Of a stretch of DNA of 64,000 nucleotides, positions 1 to 7,667 are shown piece by piece. This stretch comes from Cohaesibacter marisflavi. GTDB taxonomy: Bacteria; Pseudomonadota; Alphaproteobacteria; Rhizobiales; Cohaesibacteraceae. The stretch lies in assembly GCF_900115225.1 (NCBI RefSeq), contig NZ_FOVR01000001.1, positions 62,001 through 126,000 on the forward strand. The letters are read 5' to 3'. The stretch's first letter is position 1; each line of letters opens with the position of its first letter. The translations under genes and the position numbers were made by a program. The notes under the pieces were generated by a model. The model searched no databases, was not told the origin of the DNA, and worked only from the letters and a program-made list of their open reading frames with translations.

Positions 1-144
1 GGTGCGCAGACCGGCTGCATTGTGACGCCATTCTCTCTCGAAACCGACAACGGCGCCCAGCAACAGGGCAATTGTCAAGCGGATTGCTATTACGTCCATG
101 CCCAGCCAACTCTCATTGGCCCAATATAAAATGTCGGTATTCAT
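1..144 (-). CDS. MgtC/SapB family membrane protein, N-terminal fragment
   Basis: This is an open reading frame of 48 codons that begins at an ATG (144-142) and runs off the left edge without a stop. The translated start contains a hydrophobic segment followed by LLLGAVVGFERE and then AAGLRT. This is the typical first helix and conserved loop of MgtC/SapB proteins (small integral membrane proteins linked to magnesium limitation and intracellular survival in some bacteria). Only the N-terminus is visible, so neither the length nor the usual C-terminal domain can be judged. It reads in the same direction as the CaCA exchanger, whose stop lies 118 bp upstream. Confidence 0.72.
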   Translation of the reverse strand, partial: MNTDILYWANESWLGMDVIAIRLTIALLLGAVVGFEREWRHNAAGLRT

Positions 145-262
145 TGTCTTGTTCCATTTGCTTTTTCTTGAGAAAAGAAACCGTATGCCGGTTACCGAAA
201 GATGATCGGGAGAAGGGGAGACCGTGCAGAAGTAAGGTAGGCATACAACCAGCCAGCGTCTG

Positions 263-1294
263 CTACCCCAAGATGGATTGCAATGCTACGGCTGCGCCAA
301 AAACCAGAAACAGCGCGACGCTTTCAAAACCGATTTTCGCCGTGCCTTCCTTCTGGCGCAACAAAAGGCCAAGCATGAGGATAGCCGTCATCACCAAAGC
401 CACAGCATTCCAGAACAAATCCGCATCACTTATGGCGTGATAGAGCGAGCCGTCACGATATCCGGCATCTGCGATGGTCAAGAACAGGGTGTCGAAGGTG
501 TTGCCTCCGATGATGCCTCCCACTGCGAGTTGGAGCGCGCCGCGTCGCACGGCGGCCAGCGTTGTAACCAGTTCGGGCAGTGATGTTATGACTGCGGTCA
601 TCAGAGCGCCAACGAGCGTTTCCGAAAGGCCGATCCTATCAGAGAGAACCGCGCCGGAGCGGGCAATGGCCCAGCCCGCAATGGAGAGAAGGATCGCCAT
701 CACGACGAATGCCAGAATGAGACGCGTTGCGCTTTTCGCCTCGGGGCCTTCGTCGTCGGGCTCGTCAAAGCGCGTCAGCTCCGTATGCACCGGCTCCCAC
801 ATGGGATTATCCTTCACCCAGCGCGTGGCCAGCAGCCCAAAACCATAAATAACGGGAATGGCGAGCGATAGCGGATGCATACCGATAAGAGTGAGTTCCG
901 GTGTGGTGGAAGCCAGAAAGGGAATGGCGAGCAGGAGCATCAACAGGCCGGCCTGAAACATGTTGGTTATTTCAGCGGAGGCATGCTCCAAATTGGCCTT
1001 GCGATAGATAAGATCCCCTACCGCCAGAAAGGCTGTCTGGGCTGCGATGCCGCCAATGCTGTTGGCAAAAGCCAAAGAGGCACGCCCATCCAGCGCCGAG
1101 GTGAGGGAAACGATTGTGCCCGAAAGAGACGTTGCCGCTCCGAGCAGAACACCGCCTATCAGGGCTTCGCCAAGGCCCGTCTTGTCTGCGATCTGGTCGG
1201 CAAGCGTCGTCATGCGTAGGCCGCAGAAAAGAATAATCACAGTCGCCGCCACCATAATGGCCAGAATGAAGGGAAAAGAGAGCTCTGCCATCAT
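263..1294 (-). CDS. Sodium/calcium exchanger (CaCA) family membrane protein
   Basis: The 343-residue protein has about ten hydrophobic segments in two halves, the layout of CaCA cation/Ca2+ antiporters of the inner membrane. The second alpha repeat (about residues 222-277) is well kept, with TSLPELVTTL and GGNTFDTLF. The first (about 52-95) reads GAATSLSGTIVSL, so the usual Pro-Glu of the ion-binding motif is replaced by Ser-Gly. A soluble loop near residues 165-190 rich in Asp/Glu separates the halves. The start is one of two adjacent ATGs. The ion transported cannot be read from the sequence, and the altered first repeat makes ordinary Na+/Ca2+ exchange less certain. The neighbouring MgtC-type gene hints at divalent-ion homeostasis. 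Confidence 0.8.
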   Translation of the reverse strand: MMAELSFPFILAIMVAATVIILFCGLRMTTLADQIADKTGLGEALIGGVLLGAATSLSGTIVSLTSALDGRASLAFANSIGGIAAQTAFLAVGDLIYRKANLEHASAEITNMFQAGLLMLLLAIPFLASTTPELTLIGMHPLSLAIPVIYGFGLLATRWVKDNPMWEPVHTELTRFDEPDDEGPEAKSATRLILAFVVMAILLSIAGWAIARSGAVLSDRIGLSETLVGALMTAVITSLPELVTTLAAVRRGALQLAVGGIIGGNTFDTLFLTIADAGYRDGSLYHAISDADLFWNAVALVMTAILMLGLLLRQKEGTAKIGFESVALFLVFGAAVALQSILG

Positions 1295-1401
1295 GCCGCA
1301 ACCGCCCGGCCAAACAGAGGCAAACGAAGCAACATGTTGATCGTACTGGCAGAGGTGTCGCTGTGCGAGATCACAAAGAGGGCTGACGGTTCAGAGGGCA
1401 T
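1291..1401 (-). CDS. Possible 36-codon upstream reading frame overlapping the CaCA start
   Basis: An ATG at 1401-1399 opens 36 codons whose TGA (1293-1291) overlaps the first ATG of the exchanger gene in an ATGA arrangement. That is the usual geometry for translational coupling. The ribosome-binding site is weak (GGACTT) and the peptide resembles nothing I recognise. It could be a chance open frame, so the evidence is position only. Confidence 0.2.
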   Translation of the reverse strand: MPSEPSALFVISHSDTSASTINMLLRLPLFGRAVAA

Positions 1402-1667
1402 TGCGGAAGTCCTTATTCTAGCTCTTTATTGTTAACTGTGCGGTCGCCTGATTGTTCCCCTTTATTAATCAGCTTTCAGCAAGTGGTATGAAATTGCCTG
1501 ATATAGGGCCAAACGCTTTCGATCTGTCTCAGCCATGGACGTGAGTTTTCCAAGCTTGGAGACAAATTTCAAACCGGTTGGCACAAATCGGTAAAAAGCT
1601 TTTGCCTTTGGGCCATAATCGGCGCAACTAGAGACGACAAAAAGAAAAGATCACCACGAGGTAAGAC
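1402..1667. other. Divergent intergenic region
   Basis: This stretch separates the leftward CaCA gene (and its possible upstream frame) from the rightward class I aminotransferase. It must carry promoters for both directions. I see no clear operator, hairpin or further gene. A good ribosome-binding site (GAGG) precedes the ATG at 1668. Confidence 0.4.
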
Positions 1668-2849
1668 ATGTTTGAAAAAATGCAGGAACAGCCACCTGTA
1701 AGCCTGTTGGGGCTGCTGATTGCCTATCAGGCAGATCCGCGCCCGCACAAGATTGACCTTGGCGTTGGCGTTTATCGTGATGCAACGGGGCACACGCCCG
1801 TCATGCGCGCTGTAAAGGCGGCCGAAAAGCGCCTTTGGGAAACGCAGGATAGCAAGCGCTATCTTGGTCGTGAAGGGGACATGGGGTTTGTTGAAGCACT
1901 CAAGCCGATCATTTTTGGTGCTGGCAGTGACCTGATTGACCAAACGGCAGGTTTGCAAACACCCGGTGGCTGTGGCGCCATCAGGCTGGCCGCTGATGTT
2001 ATCGCGACCGCCAGTCCTGATGTGCGGGTCTGGACGGGAACCCCGGGGTGGCCGAACCATAATCTGTTCTTCTCCCATTCCGGGCAAGAAGTGGTCGAAT
2101 ATCCCTTCTTTGATCTGGCAACCCAGACCATCCTGTTCGACAAGGTGCGCGAAGCGCTGACCTCTACCCGCGAAGGCGATGTCTTTCTGCTGCATGGGTG
2201 TTGTCACAATCCAACCGGCGCAAATTTCACCACTGAGCAGTGGCAGGAAATTGCTCAGCTTTTGGCTGAACGCAAGCTGGTGCCATTTCTTGACTTGGCC
2301 TATCAGGGCCTTGGAAGTGGTCTTGAAGAAGATGCCAAGGCCCTTCAGCTCGTGCTTTCAGCTGTAGATGAAGCCTTCATTTCCTATTCCTGTGACAAGA
2401 ATTTCGGTCTTTATCGTGATCGTGTCGGCGCGCTCTACATGATGAGCCGCAATCCCCGCGAACTGAAGATTGCTGCCAGCAACGCAAGTGCTTGCGCCGC
2501 TCCGGGCTGGGGGATGCCCCCAGATCATGGGGGGGCCGTGGTGCGCACCATTCTTGAGAGCAAAGAACTGACCGCCATCTGGCGTGCCGAACTCAAGGAA
2601 ATGGGTGAACGGGTGAATGGCAATCGAGCCGCTTTGGCCAACGCTCATCCGGACCTGGCCTTCATAAAAGAGCAGGGCGGTCTATTCTCCACTCTCAATA
2701 TGTCCGCCGAAACCGCAAAGAAGCTGCGCGAACACTACGCGATCTATTTTGCAGACTCTGGTCGCATGAATCTGGCGGGCATGCAGCCTGCGGACGTGAA
2801 GCCGATCATCGATGCGTTGGTTGCAGAAGGCGTGCTCAAGGCTTTGTAA
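1668..2849 (+). CDS. Aromatic/aspartate-type aminotransferase (class I, PLP-dependent)
   Basis: The 393-residue protein is full length for the aspartate/tyrosine aminotransferase (AspC/TyrB) group. It starts with KIDLGVGVYRD, the substrate-loop signature of that group. CHNPTG at about 179-184 and AYQG at about 211-214 are cofactor-contact motifs, and Lys244 in SCDKNFGLYRDR is the lysine that binds pyridoxal phosphate. The expected reaction is cytosolic transfer of an amino group between an aromatic or acidic amino acid and 2-oxoglutarate. GAGG nine bases upstream supports the ATG. It lies at the edge of a region rich in aminotransferases and faces the D-amino-acid-type aminotransferase tail to tail across a shared terminator. 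Exact substrate is unknown. Confidence 0.88.
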   Translation: MFEKMQEQPPVSLLGLLIAYQADPRPHKIDLGVGVYRDATGHTPVMRAVKAAEKRLWETQDSKRYLGREGDMGFVEALKPIIFGAGSDLIDQTAGLQTPGGCGAIRLAADVIATASPDVRVWTGTPGWPNHNLFFSHSGQEVVEYPFFDLATQTILFDKVREALTSTREGDVFLLHGCCHNPTGANFTTEQWQEIAQLLAERKLVPFLDLAYQGLGSGLEEDAKALQLVLSAVDEAFISYSCDKNFGLYRDRVGALYMMSRNPRELKIAASNASACAAPGWGMPPDHGGAVVRTILESKELTAIWRAELKEMGERVNGNRAALANAHPDLAFIKEQGGLFSTLNMSAETAKKLREHYAIYFADSGRMNLAGMQPADVKPIIDALVAEGVLKAL

Positions 2850-2870
2850 GCCCGAAGCGCGAAATGACAA

Positions 2871-2906
2871 AAAAGAGCAGGGTTTTGTGCAAAGCCCTGC
2901 TCTTTT
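2871..2906. terminator. Bidirectional intrinsic terminator between convergent genes
   Basis: Two perfect 12-bp arms (2871-2882 and 2895-2906) form a GC-cored stem flanked by A and T runs on the two sides. It can stop transcription of the aminotransferase on the plus strand and of the DAAT-type gene on the minus strand. Confidence 0.85.
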
Positions 2907-2925
2907 GTTTTCTGTGTCGCTGTCT

Positions 2926-3780
2926 TTAGATGGCTGTTGCCAGACGGCTTTCGACATAGATGTCGCGCAGTTTCTTGGTGATCGGGCCGGGCGTGCCGTC
3001 ACCGATTTTCTGGCCATCAATGCTGACCACAGGCAACACGAAATTCGTTGCCGAGGTGTTGAAGGCCTCTGCCGCTTCCTTGGCTTCTTCAAGGGTGAAG
3101 GGGCGTTCTTCAACCTTGATGCCAGCTTCCCGGGCGAGATCCAGCGTACTGGCGCGCGTAATGCCAGGTAGGATCACATGGGACAGGTCGCGGGTGACCA
3201 GCGTGCCATCCTTTTTGACGATGTGAGCGGTTGCCGAGCTGGCTTCGGTAACAAACCCGTCTTCCAGCAACCATGCATCATCGGCGCCCTGACGGGAGGC
3301 CTGCGTTTTCGCCATGGTCGGATAGAGCAGCTGTACGGTCTTGATGTCACGACGTTCCCAGCGCCAGTCTGGCAGGGAAATCACGGAAATACCGGACTTG
3401 ACGTATGGATTTTCCAGCACTTTCTTGGTCTGTGTGAACATGGAGAAGGTCGGCTTCATTTCTTTGGGATAAACGAAGTCCCGATCATCGACGCCACGGG
3501 AAATCTGCAGATAGATCATGCCTTCTTCGACATTGTTTCGCGCCACGATTTCGCGATGTACGGCGAGCAGTTCGTCTGCATCAAGCGGGCAAACCATGCC
3601 CAGCTCGCCAAGAGAGCGCTGCATGCGCGCCGAATGGCCAGGATAGTCGATGAGCTTACCGCCCACGATTGCGGTCACTTCATAAATGGCATCGGCAAAG
3701 GTGTAGCCACGATCAAAAATGGAAATTTTGGCATCGGCTTCATCAAGCCATTTGCCATTGAGATAAACAGTGCGAGACAC
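2926..3780 (-). CDS. D-amino-acid aminotransferase-like protein (class IV, PLP-dependent)
   Basis: I place the start at a GTG at 3780, preceded by GGAGAG. This gives 284 residues, the normal size of D-alanine aminotransferases; the longer frame adds an unlike tail. Class IV features are ISIFDRGYTFADAIYEV near the N-terminus, the lysine in DIKTVQLLYP and the cofactor-loop motif DGFVTEASSATAHIV. The family moves the amino group between D-amino acids and 2-oxo acids; branched-chain aminotransferases and aminodeoxychorismate lyases share the fold. It lies 28 bp downstream of the PxpA-like gene on the same strand and is probably co-transcribed with it. It may act on a D-amino acid released in the pathway, but that is inference. 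Confidence 0.82.
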   Translation of the reverse strand: MSRTVYLNGKWLDEADAKISIFDRGYTFADAIYEVTAIVGGKLIDYPGHSARMQRSLGELGMVCPLDADELLAVHREIVARNNVEEGMIYLQISRGVDDRDFVYPKEMKPTFSMFTQTKKVLENPYVKSGISVISLPDWRWERRDIKTVQLLYPTMAKTQASRQGADDAWLLEDGFVTEASSATAHIVKKDGTLVTRDLSHVILPGITRASTLDLAREAGIKVEERPFTLEEAKEAAEAFNTSATNFVLPVVSIDGQKIGDGTPGPITKKLRDIYVESRLATAI

Positions 3781-3808
3781 GGGTCTCTCCTTTGGATTGC
3801 TGGATTTA

Positions 3809-4582
3809 TTATACTTGCGGGGTTTTAAAGGGAGCGAAGGAAATGCCTTCTTGCGCCAGAGCATCACGCAAGGCGCGTGCGACGGCTACCGCTCCCGGGG
3901 TGTCGCCATGAATGCAGACCGTTGCCGCCTCCACAGGCAGCTTTTTGCCTCCAACTGTGGGGATGAAGCCCTCCTTGACCATGCTGAGAACCTGATCGGT
4001 GCTCTGTTTGAGGTCATGAATGACCGAGCCTTCCTTCTGGCGCGAGGTCAGCATGCCATTGTCATCATAGCTTCTGTCGGCAAACACTTCGCAGGCCACA
4101 TCAAGGCCCGCCGCTTCGGCGGCCTTCATGGTTTCCGAATAGGGCAGGGTGACAAAGGTGAGATGCGGGTCTACCGCCTTGATGGCAGAAGCGCAGATGG
4201 CGGCAAGTTCTGGGTCTTCAGCGGCGATGTTGCCCAGCGAGCCGTGGGTTTTGACATGGGTAATCGGCCAGCCCAGTGCTTCGGACATGCCCTTTACGGC
4301 GGCAATCTGATAGATCAGTTGCGCTTCCAGATCCTTGGGCTTTTCGCCATAGATCCGGCGGCGGCCAAAACCATACAGATCCATGAAGGAAGGATGGGCC
4401 CCGATGGCCACCCCCTTCGCCTTGGCAGCTAGAATGGTATCGCGAATGACAACCGGGTCGCCCGCATGAAATCCACATGCGATATTTGCGGTATTGATCA
4501 GCTCGAACATGGCTGCATCATCGCCTATGGTGTAGGCGCCGAAGCTTTCGCCCATGTCGCAATTGAGATCGATCGTTGTCAT
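3809..4582 (-). CDS. pxpA: LamB/YcsF family protein, 5-oxoprolinase subunit A-like
   Basis: At 257 residues this has the usual length of PxpA. It opens with IDLNCDMGESFGAY, followed by CGFHAGDP and GAHPSFMDLYGFGRR, all signatures of the family. PxpA works with PxpB and PxpC in ATP-dependent opening of 5-oxoproline to glutamate in the cytosol. The segment usually written VKPHGALYN is VKTHGSLGN here, which departs from the textbook enzyme and may signal another lactam or cyclic amide as substrate. The gene is split from pxpBC: it is transcribed leftward with the DAAT-type aminotransferase, while pxpB starts 215 bp away in the other direction. A conserved element at 4761-4791 lies between them. 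Confidence 0.85.
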   Translation of the reverse strand: MTTIDLNCDMGESFGAYTIGDDAAMFELINTANIACGFHAGDPVVIRDTILAAKAKGVAIGAHPSFMDLYGFGRRRIYGEKPKDLEAQLIYQIAAVKGMSEALGWPITHVKTHGSLGNIAAEDPELAAICASAIKAVDPHLTFVTLPYSETMKAAEAAGLDVACEVFADRSYDDNGMLTSRQKEGSVIHDLKQSTDQVLSMVKEGFIPTVGGKKLPVEAATVCIHGDTPGAVAVARALRDALAQEGISFAPFKTPQV

Positions 4583-4760
4583 GTCACTGTCCTTTCACCA
4601 ACTGGCACCATCTGGAAAATTCAGACTGTTGGGCGAAGGGCAAAGCGCATAAACTTCGATCCAAAGGGCAGCGAGTCCCCTCAGAAACCGCATGCTCGGG
4701 CGAGCATAATCAACACGCAGACACTTCATTCCCGGAGGTCTGTTTTTTATCATTTACTCC

Positions 4761-4791
4761 TGACATACAATTGGTATACTGAAATGGCAAG
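4761..4791 (+). promoter_or_regulatory. Candidate operator shared with the TRAP transporter control region
   Basis: This 31-bp stretch matches the minus strand of 14778-14808 at 26 positions. The common skeleton is TGACATACA, TGG, ATAC, GAAAT and GCAAG in the same order and spacing. It lies 7 bp before the pxpB ATG, in the divergent region between pxpA and pxpB. It contains a CATAC...GTATAC inverted pair, a form often bound by GntR/FCD repressors. Two such regulators are encoded nearby. Which one binds is unknown. Confidence 0.6.
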
Positions 4792-4797
4792 AACATA

Positions 4798-5589
4798 ATG
4801 ACACGGAAAATGAAATTGAAACTGTTTGATAAATTGCGCAAAGGCTCCGCTGCTTCGGGGCAGCGCGGGCAACTGACAGCGCGATTCCTTCCATGTGGTG
4901 ACAGCGCCATAGCCGTTGAACTCGCCAGCGAGATCGATGAAAAGGCCAATCAGCAGGTGATCGTTCTGGCCGAGGATCTTTCCAAACGCCCCATCGAGGG
5001 GATCGAGGAAGTGATTCCGACCTATCGTTCGCTGTTGGTCCTTTATGATCCGGCTGTCATTCGCGGTCAGAAACTGATTGAGGCTCTGCAAGGGCGGCTC
5101 GACAAGCTCGTCGTGTCCGATGCCCAGACGCGCCATTTTTCCATTCCCGTGCTCTATGGCCATGAGGCTGGGCTCGATCTGGAAGTCATGGCCGAGATGA
5201 AAGGGGTAACCCCTGAAGAGATCATCTCGCTGCATTCCTTAGCTGAATATCGCGTGTATATGATCGGCTTTGCTCCGGGCTTTGCCTATCTGGGCGGTTT
5301 GCCGGAAATCCTTCATACGCCGCGCCTTAAAGAGCCGCGCCAGCATATTCAGGCTGGCTCCATCGGCATCGGGGGCAAGCAGGGCAACATCAACTCTGTT
5401 GCCTGCCCGAGCGGCTGGCGCTTTCTGGGGCGCACGCCTCTCAAATTGTTTGACCCGACGCGCGAAGAGCCCTTCCTTCTTCAGGCTGGAGATACAGTGA
5501 CTTTCCGTCCCATCGAGCGCGAAGAGGCTCTGGAGCTGGACGCCGCCGTTGCGCGTGGTGAAACCGGAGTGGAGGCCAGCATCAAATGA
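4798..5589 (+). CDS. pxpB: 5-oxoprolinase subunit B-like protein (KipI family)
   Basis: The 263-residue protein carries the KipI/PxpB signatures GFAPGFAYLGGLPE (about residues 156-169) and, further on, GGKQGNINSVACPSGWRFLG followed by RTPLKLFD. A lysine-rich N-terminal extension of about 30 residues precedes the domain. In characterised systems PxpB and PxpC form a complex that phosphorylates the lactam for PxpA to open. The stop overlaps the pxpC start by 4 bp (ATGA), so the two are translationally coupled. The ribosome-binding site is weak. The 31-bp element shared with the TRAP promoter region lies immediately upstream. Confidence 0.86.
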   Translation: MTRKMKLKLFDKLRKGSAASGQRGQLTARFLPCGDSAIAVELASEIDEKANQQVIVLAEDLSKRPIEGIEEVIPTYRSLLVLYDPAVIRGQKLIEALQGRLDKLVVSDAQTRHFSIPVLYGHEAGLDLEVMAEMKGVTPEEIISLHSLAEYRVYMIGFAPGFAYLGGLPEILHTPRLKEPRQHIQAGSIGIGGKQGNINSVACPSGWRFLGRTPLKLFDPTREEPFLLQAGDTVTFRPIEREEALELDAAVARGETGVEASIK

Positions 5590-6536
5590 ATGTCATTCAG
5601 ATCAAAAATCCCGGCCCTATGATGACCGTGCAAGATCTTGGCCGTCCGGGCATGCTGCATGCCGGCGTCTCCCGCTGCGGCCCGATGGACACACCATCTT
5701 TCCGTCTGGCCAACGCGCTGGTGGGCAACGCAGAAGAGTGCAGCGCCATTGAATTTGCCATGTTCGGTGGCACCTTTGTGGCATCCAGTCCGGTGCGGAT
5801 TGCCGTGACCGGTGGCATGGTGGATGTGAAAATCGATGGCATGACGGTTTCCCCATGGGAAAGCCACTGGCTGCAGCCACAATCGCAGTTGACAATCGGC
5901 GCCATGAAGGGGGCTGTCTGGGGCTATCTCGCCATTTCCGGTGGATTGAATGTGCCTGAAACTCTCGGGTCGCGCTCCACTCACATTCGCACCGGCCTTG
6001 GCGGGCTGGATGGCCGCTGCCTGCAGAAAGACGACATCATCGAGCTTGGTGAAGCAATTGCGGCACCCTTGATGGTGCAAAGCCATCCACGCATTTTCAA
6101 TGGCGATGTCATTCGCGTCGTGCCCGGCCCGCAGGCCGACTATTTCGATGATGAAGCCTGGCAGATCTTTCTCGGCCAACCCTTCACAATCTCGGCCAAG
6201 CGTGACCGCATGGCGCAATCGCTCGAAGGGCCGCAACTGAAGGCCGCACGAGGCCATGACATCGTTTCCGATGGCACGGTCTTTGGCTCCATGCAGGTGC
6301 CCGGCTCGGGCCAGCCTCTGGTGCTGATGGCTGAGCGCCAGACGACAGGTGGCTATCCCAAAATCGCCACGGTCGCCACTGTTGATCTACCCAAATTTGC
6401 CCAGACGCCCACTGGTGCGTCTGTCCGTTTTGTTTCCATTTCAGCAGAAGAAGCCGAAGATCTGCTGATCGCCGATCGGCAAGCGATCAAGGCCAGTCTG
6501 GCCGCGCTTGCCAAAAAACCTGACCCCGCAGGATGA
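5586..6536 (+). CDS. pxpC: 5-oxoprolinase subunit C-like protein (KipA/biotin-dependent carboxyltransferase-like)
   Basis: The 316-residue protein begins with NPGPMMTVQDLGRPGMLHAG and then CGPMDTPSFRLANALVGN, the KipA/PxpC signature. GSRSTHIRTGLGGLDGR and MAERQTTGGYPKIATVAT further on are also family blocks. It is expected to pair with PxpB in the ATP-dependent step of cyclic amide hydrolysis. The start overlaps the pxpB stop by 4 bp. A GC-rich hairpin follows the stop. The name reflects family membership; 5-oxoproline itself has not been shown as the substrate. Confidence 0.86.
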   Translation: MNVIQIKNPGPMMTVQDLGRPGMLHAGVSRCGPMDTPSFRLANALVGNAEECSAIEFAMFGGTFVASSPVRIAVTGGMVDVKIDGMTVSPWESHWLQPQSQLTIGAMKGAVWGYLAISGGLNVPETLGSRSTHIRTGLGGLDGRCLQKDDIIELGEAIAAPLMVQSHPRIFNGDVIRVVPGPQADYFDDEAWQIFLGQPFTISAKRDRMAQSLEGPQLKAARGHDIVSDGTVFGSMQVPGSGQPLVLMAERQTTGGYPKIATVATVDLPKFAQTPTGASVRFVSISAEEAEDLLIADRQAIKASLAALAKKPDPAG

Positions 6537-6541
6537 AGTCA

Positions 6542-6584
6542 TCTCCGGCCTCTGCTGCTCGTGGGGAGCGGCAGGGGCCGGAGA
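6542..6584 (+). other. Stable hairpin between pxpC and the dehydrogenase gene
   Basis: TCTCCGGCC (6542-6550) pairs with GGCCGGAGA (6576-6584), and an inner stem (TGCTGCTC with GAGCGGCA) extends it. There is no clear T run after it. It may slow transcription or protect the upstream mRNA without ending transcription fully. Confidence 0.55.
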
Positions 6585-6662
6585 CTTCGTCCATTCCGTC
6601 ATCCGCATTTGAAGAAACCAGCAAACAAGATCAAATGCGCCTTATGGAAAGAAAATGAAGAA

Positions 6663-7601
6663 ATGAAGTGCCTGATCATTCAGCCGATCCATGAGATTGG
6701 CCATGCCATGCTGCGCGACGCCGGCATTGAACCCGTGATGTGCCCATCTCCAGATATGGAGACGGTGATCAAGATGATCCCCGGTTGTGATGCCGTGATC
6801 ACCCGCGATGCGGGCTTCTCCGCAGAAGCTGCGGTGGCCAGCGACAAGCTCAAGGTCATCATCGTTCACGGGGCCGGTCATGATGCGGTCAATAAGGAAG
6901 CCGCGAGCGAAAAGGGCATCCTTGTTTGCAATACACCGGGGCAGAATTCCCGCTCTGTTTCTGAACTGGCCGTTGGCCTGATCCTCTCATGCCTGCGCCA
7001 TATTCCTGAAGCCAACCGGGCTGAACGGGCCGGAGAAAAAGGCATTCGTGAACGTGAAACCTACACCGAACTGACGGGCAAGACGGCTCTGATCGTCGGG
7101 TGGGGCACCATCGGACGTGGTCTTGGCCATATGCTCAAGGCTGCCTTTGACATGACCATTCTGGTCTATTCTCCGCGCGCTCCACAAGTGGATGGCTTCG
7201 AGCGCGTCACCAGTTTGGAGGAAGGGCTGGCCAAAGCCGATGTCATCTCGCTGCATACGCCCATGCGGCCCGAGACTGCCAACATGATCTGCAAGGCCTC
7301 TCTGGCCAAAACCAAGCCCGGAGCTGTGCTGATCAACACCGCCCGCGCCGGACTGGTCAATGAATCCGATCTCGCCGAAGCGATCCTGTCCGGTCAGATT
7401 TCCGCTGCCGCGCTGGATGTCTATTCCCATGATGCGCCGACAGGGCCATTGGCTGAAACCGGTCACGTGATCTTCACTCCGCATTTGGGGGGAACAACCA
7501 CCGAAGCCATGAAGCGCATGGCCATTGGGTCGGTCGGTCATCTGCTCAAGGCTCTGTCAGGTGAACGCCCCGAAACGGCGGTGAACGAGCCCAAACTTTG
7601 A
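6663..7601 (+). CDS. D-2-hydroxyacid dehydrogenase (NAD-dependent)
   Basis: The start is the ATG at 6663 behind GGAAAG, giving 312 residues; an upstream in-frame extension lacks family similarity. The Rossmann motif is present as GWGTIGRGLG (about residue 144 on). The substrate domain has INTARAGLVNESDLAEAI and the catalytic His region TPHLGGTTTEAMKRM. The family reversibly converts 2-oxo acids to D-2-hydroxy acids in the cytosol; phosphoglycerate dehydrogenases are relatives. It sits between the lactamase-type genes and an amidohydrolase in one direction, so it may reduce the 2-oxo acid left after transamination. Substrate unknown. Confidence 0.84.
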   Translation: MKCLIIQPIHEIGHAMLRDAGIEPVMCPSPDMETVIKMIPGCDAVITRDAGFSAEAAVASDKLKVIIVHGAGHDAVNKEAASEKGILVCNTPGQNSRSVSELAVGLILSCLRHIPEANRAERAGEKGIRERETYTELTGKTALIVGWGTIGRGLGHMLKAAFDMTILVYSPRAPQVDGFERVTSLEEGLAKADVISLHTPMRPETANMICKASLAKTKPGAVLINTARAGLVNESDLAEAILSGQISAAALDVYSHDAPTGPLAETGHVIFTPHLGGTTTEAMKRMAIGSVGHLLKALSGERPETAVNEPKL

Positions 7602-7667
7602 AACTTCCAATCAAACAAGCCTTCCAGAAGAAAAGCCTCCCGTAAGAGAGGCCCAGAAGAGAACCCC

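Noticed and set aside
72-440. Plus-strand open frame of 122 codons across the left gap
   Set aside because: It overlaps the MgtC fragment and CaCA gene on the other strand, has no family motif and looks like a shadow.
3809-4432. Plus-strand open frame opposite pxpA
   Set aside because: Shadow of pxpA; no ribosome-binding site or motif.
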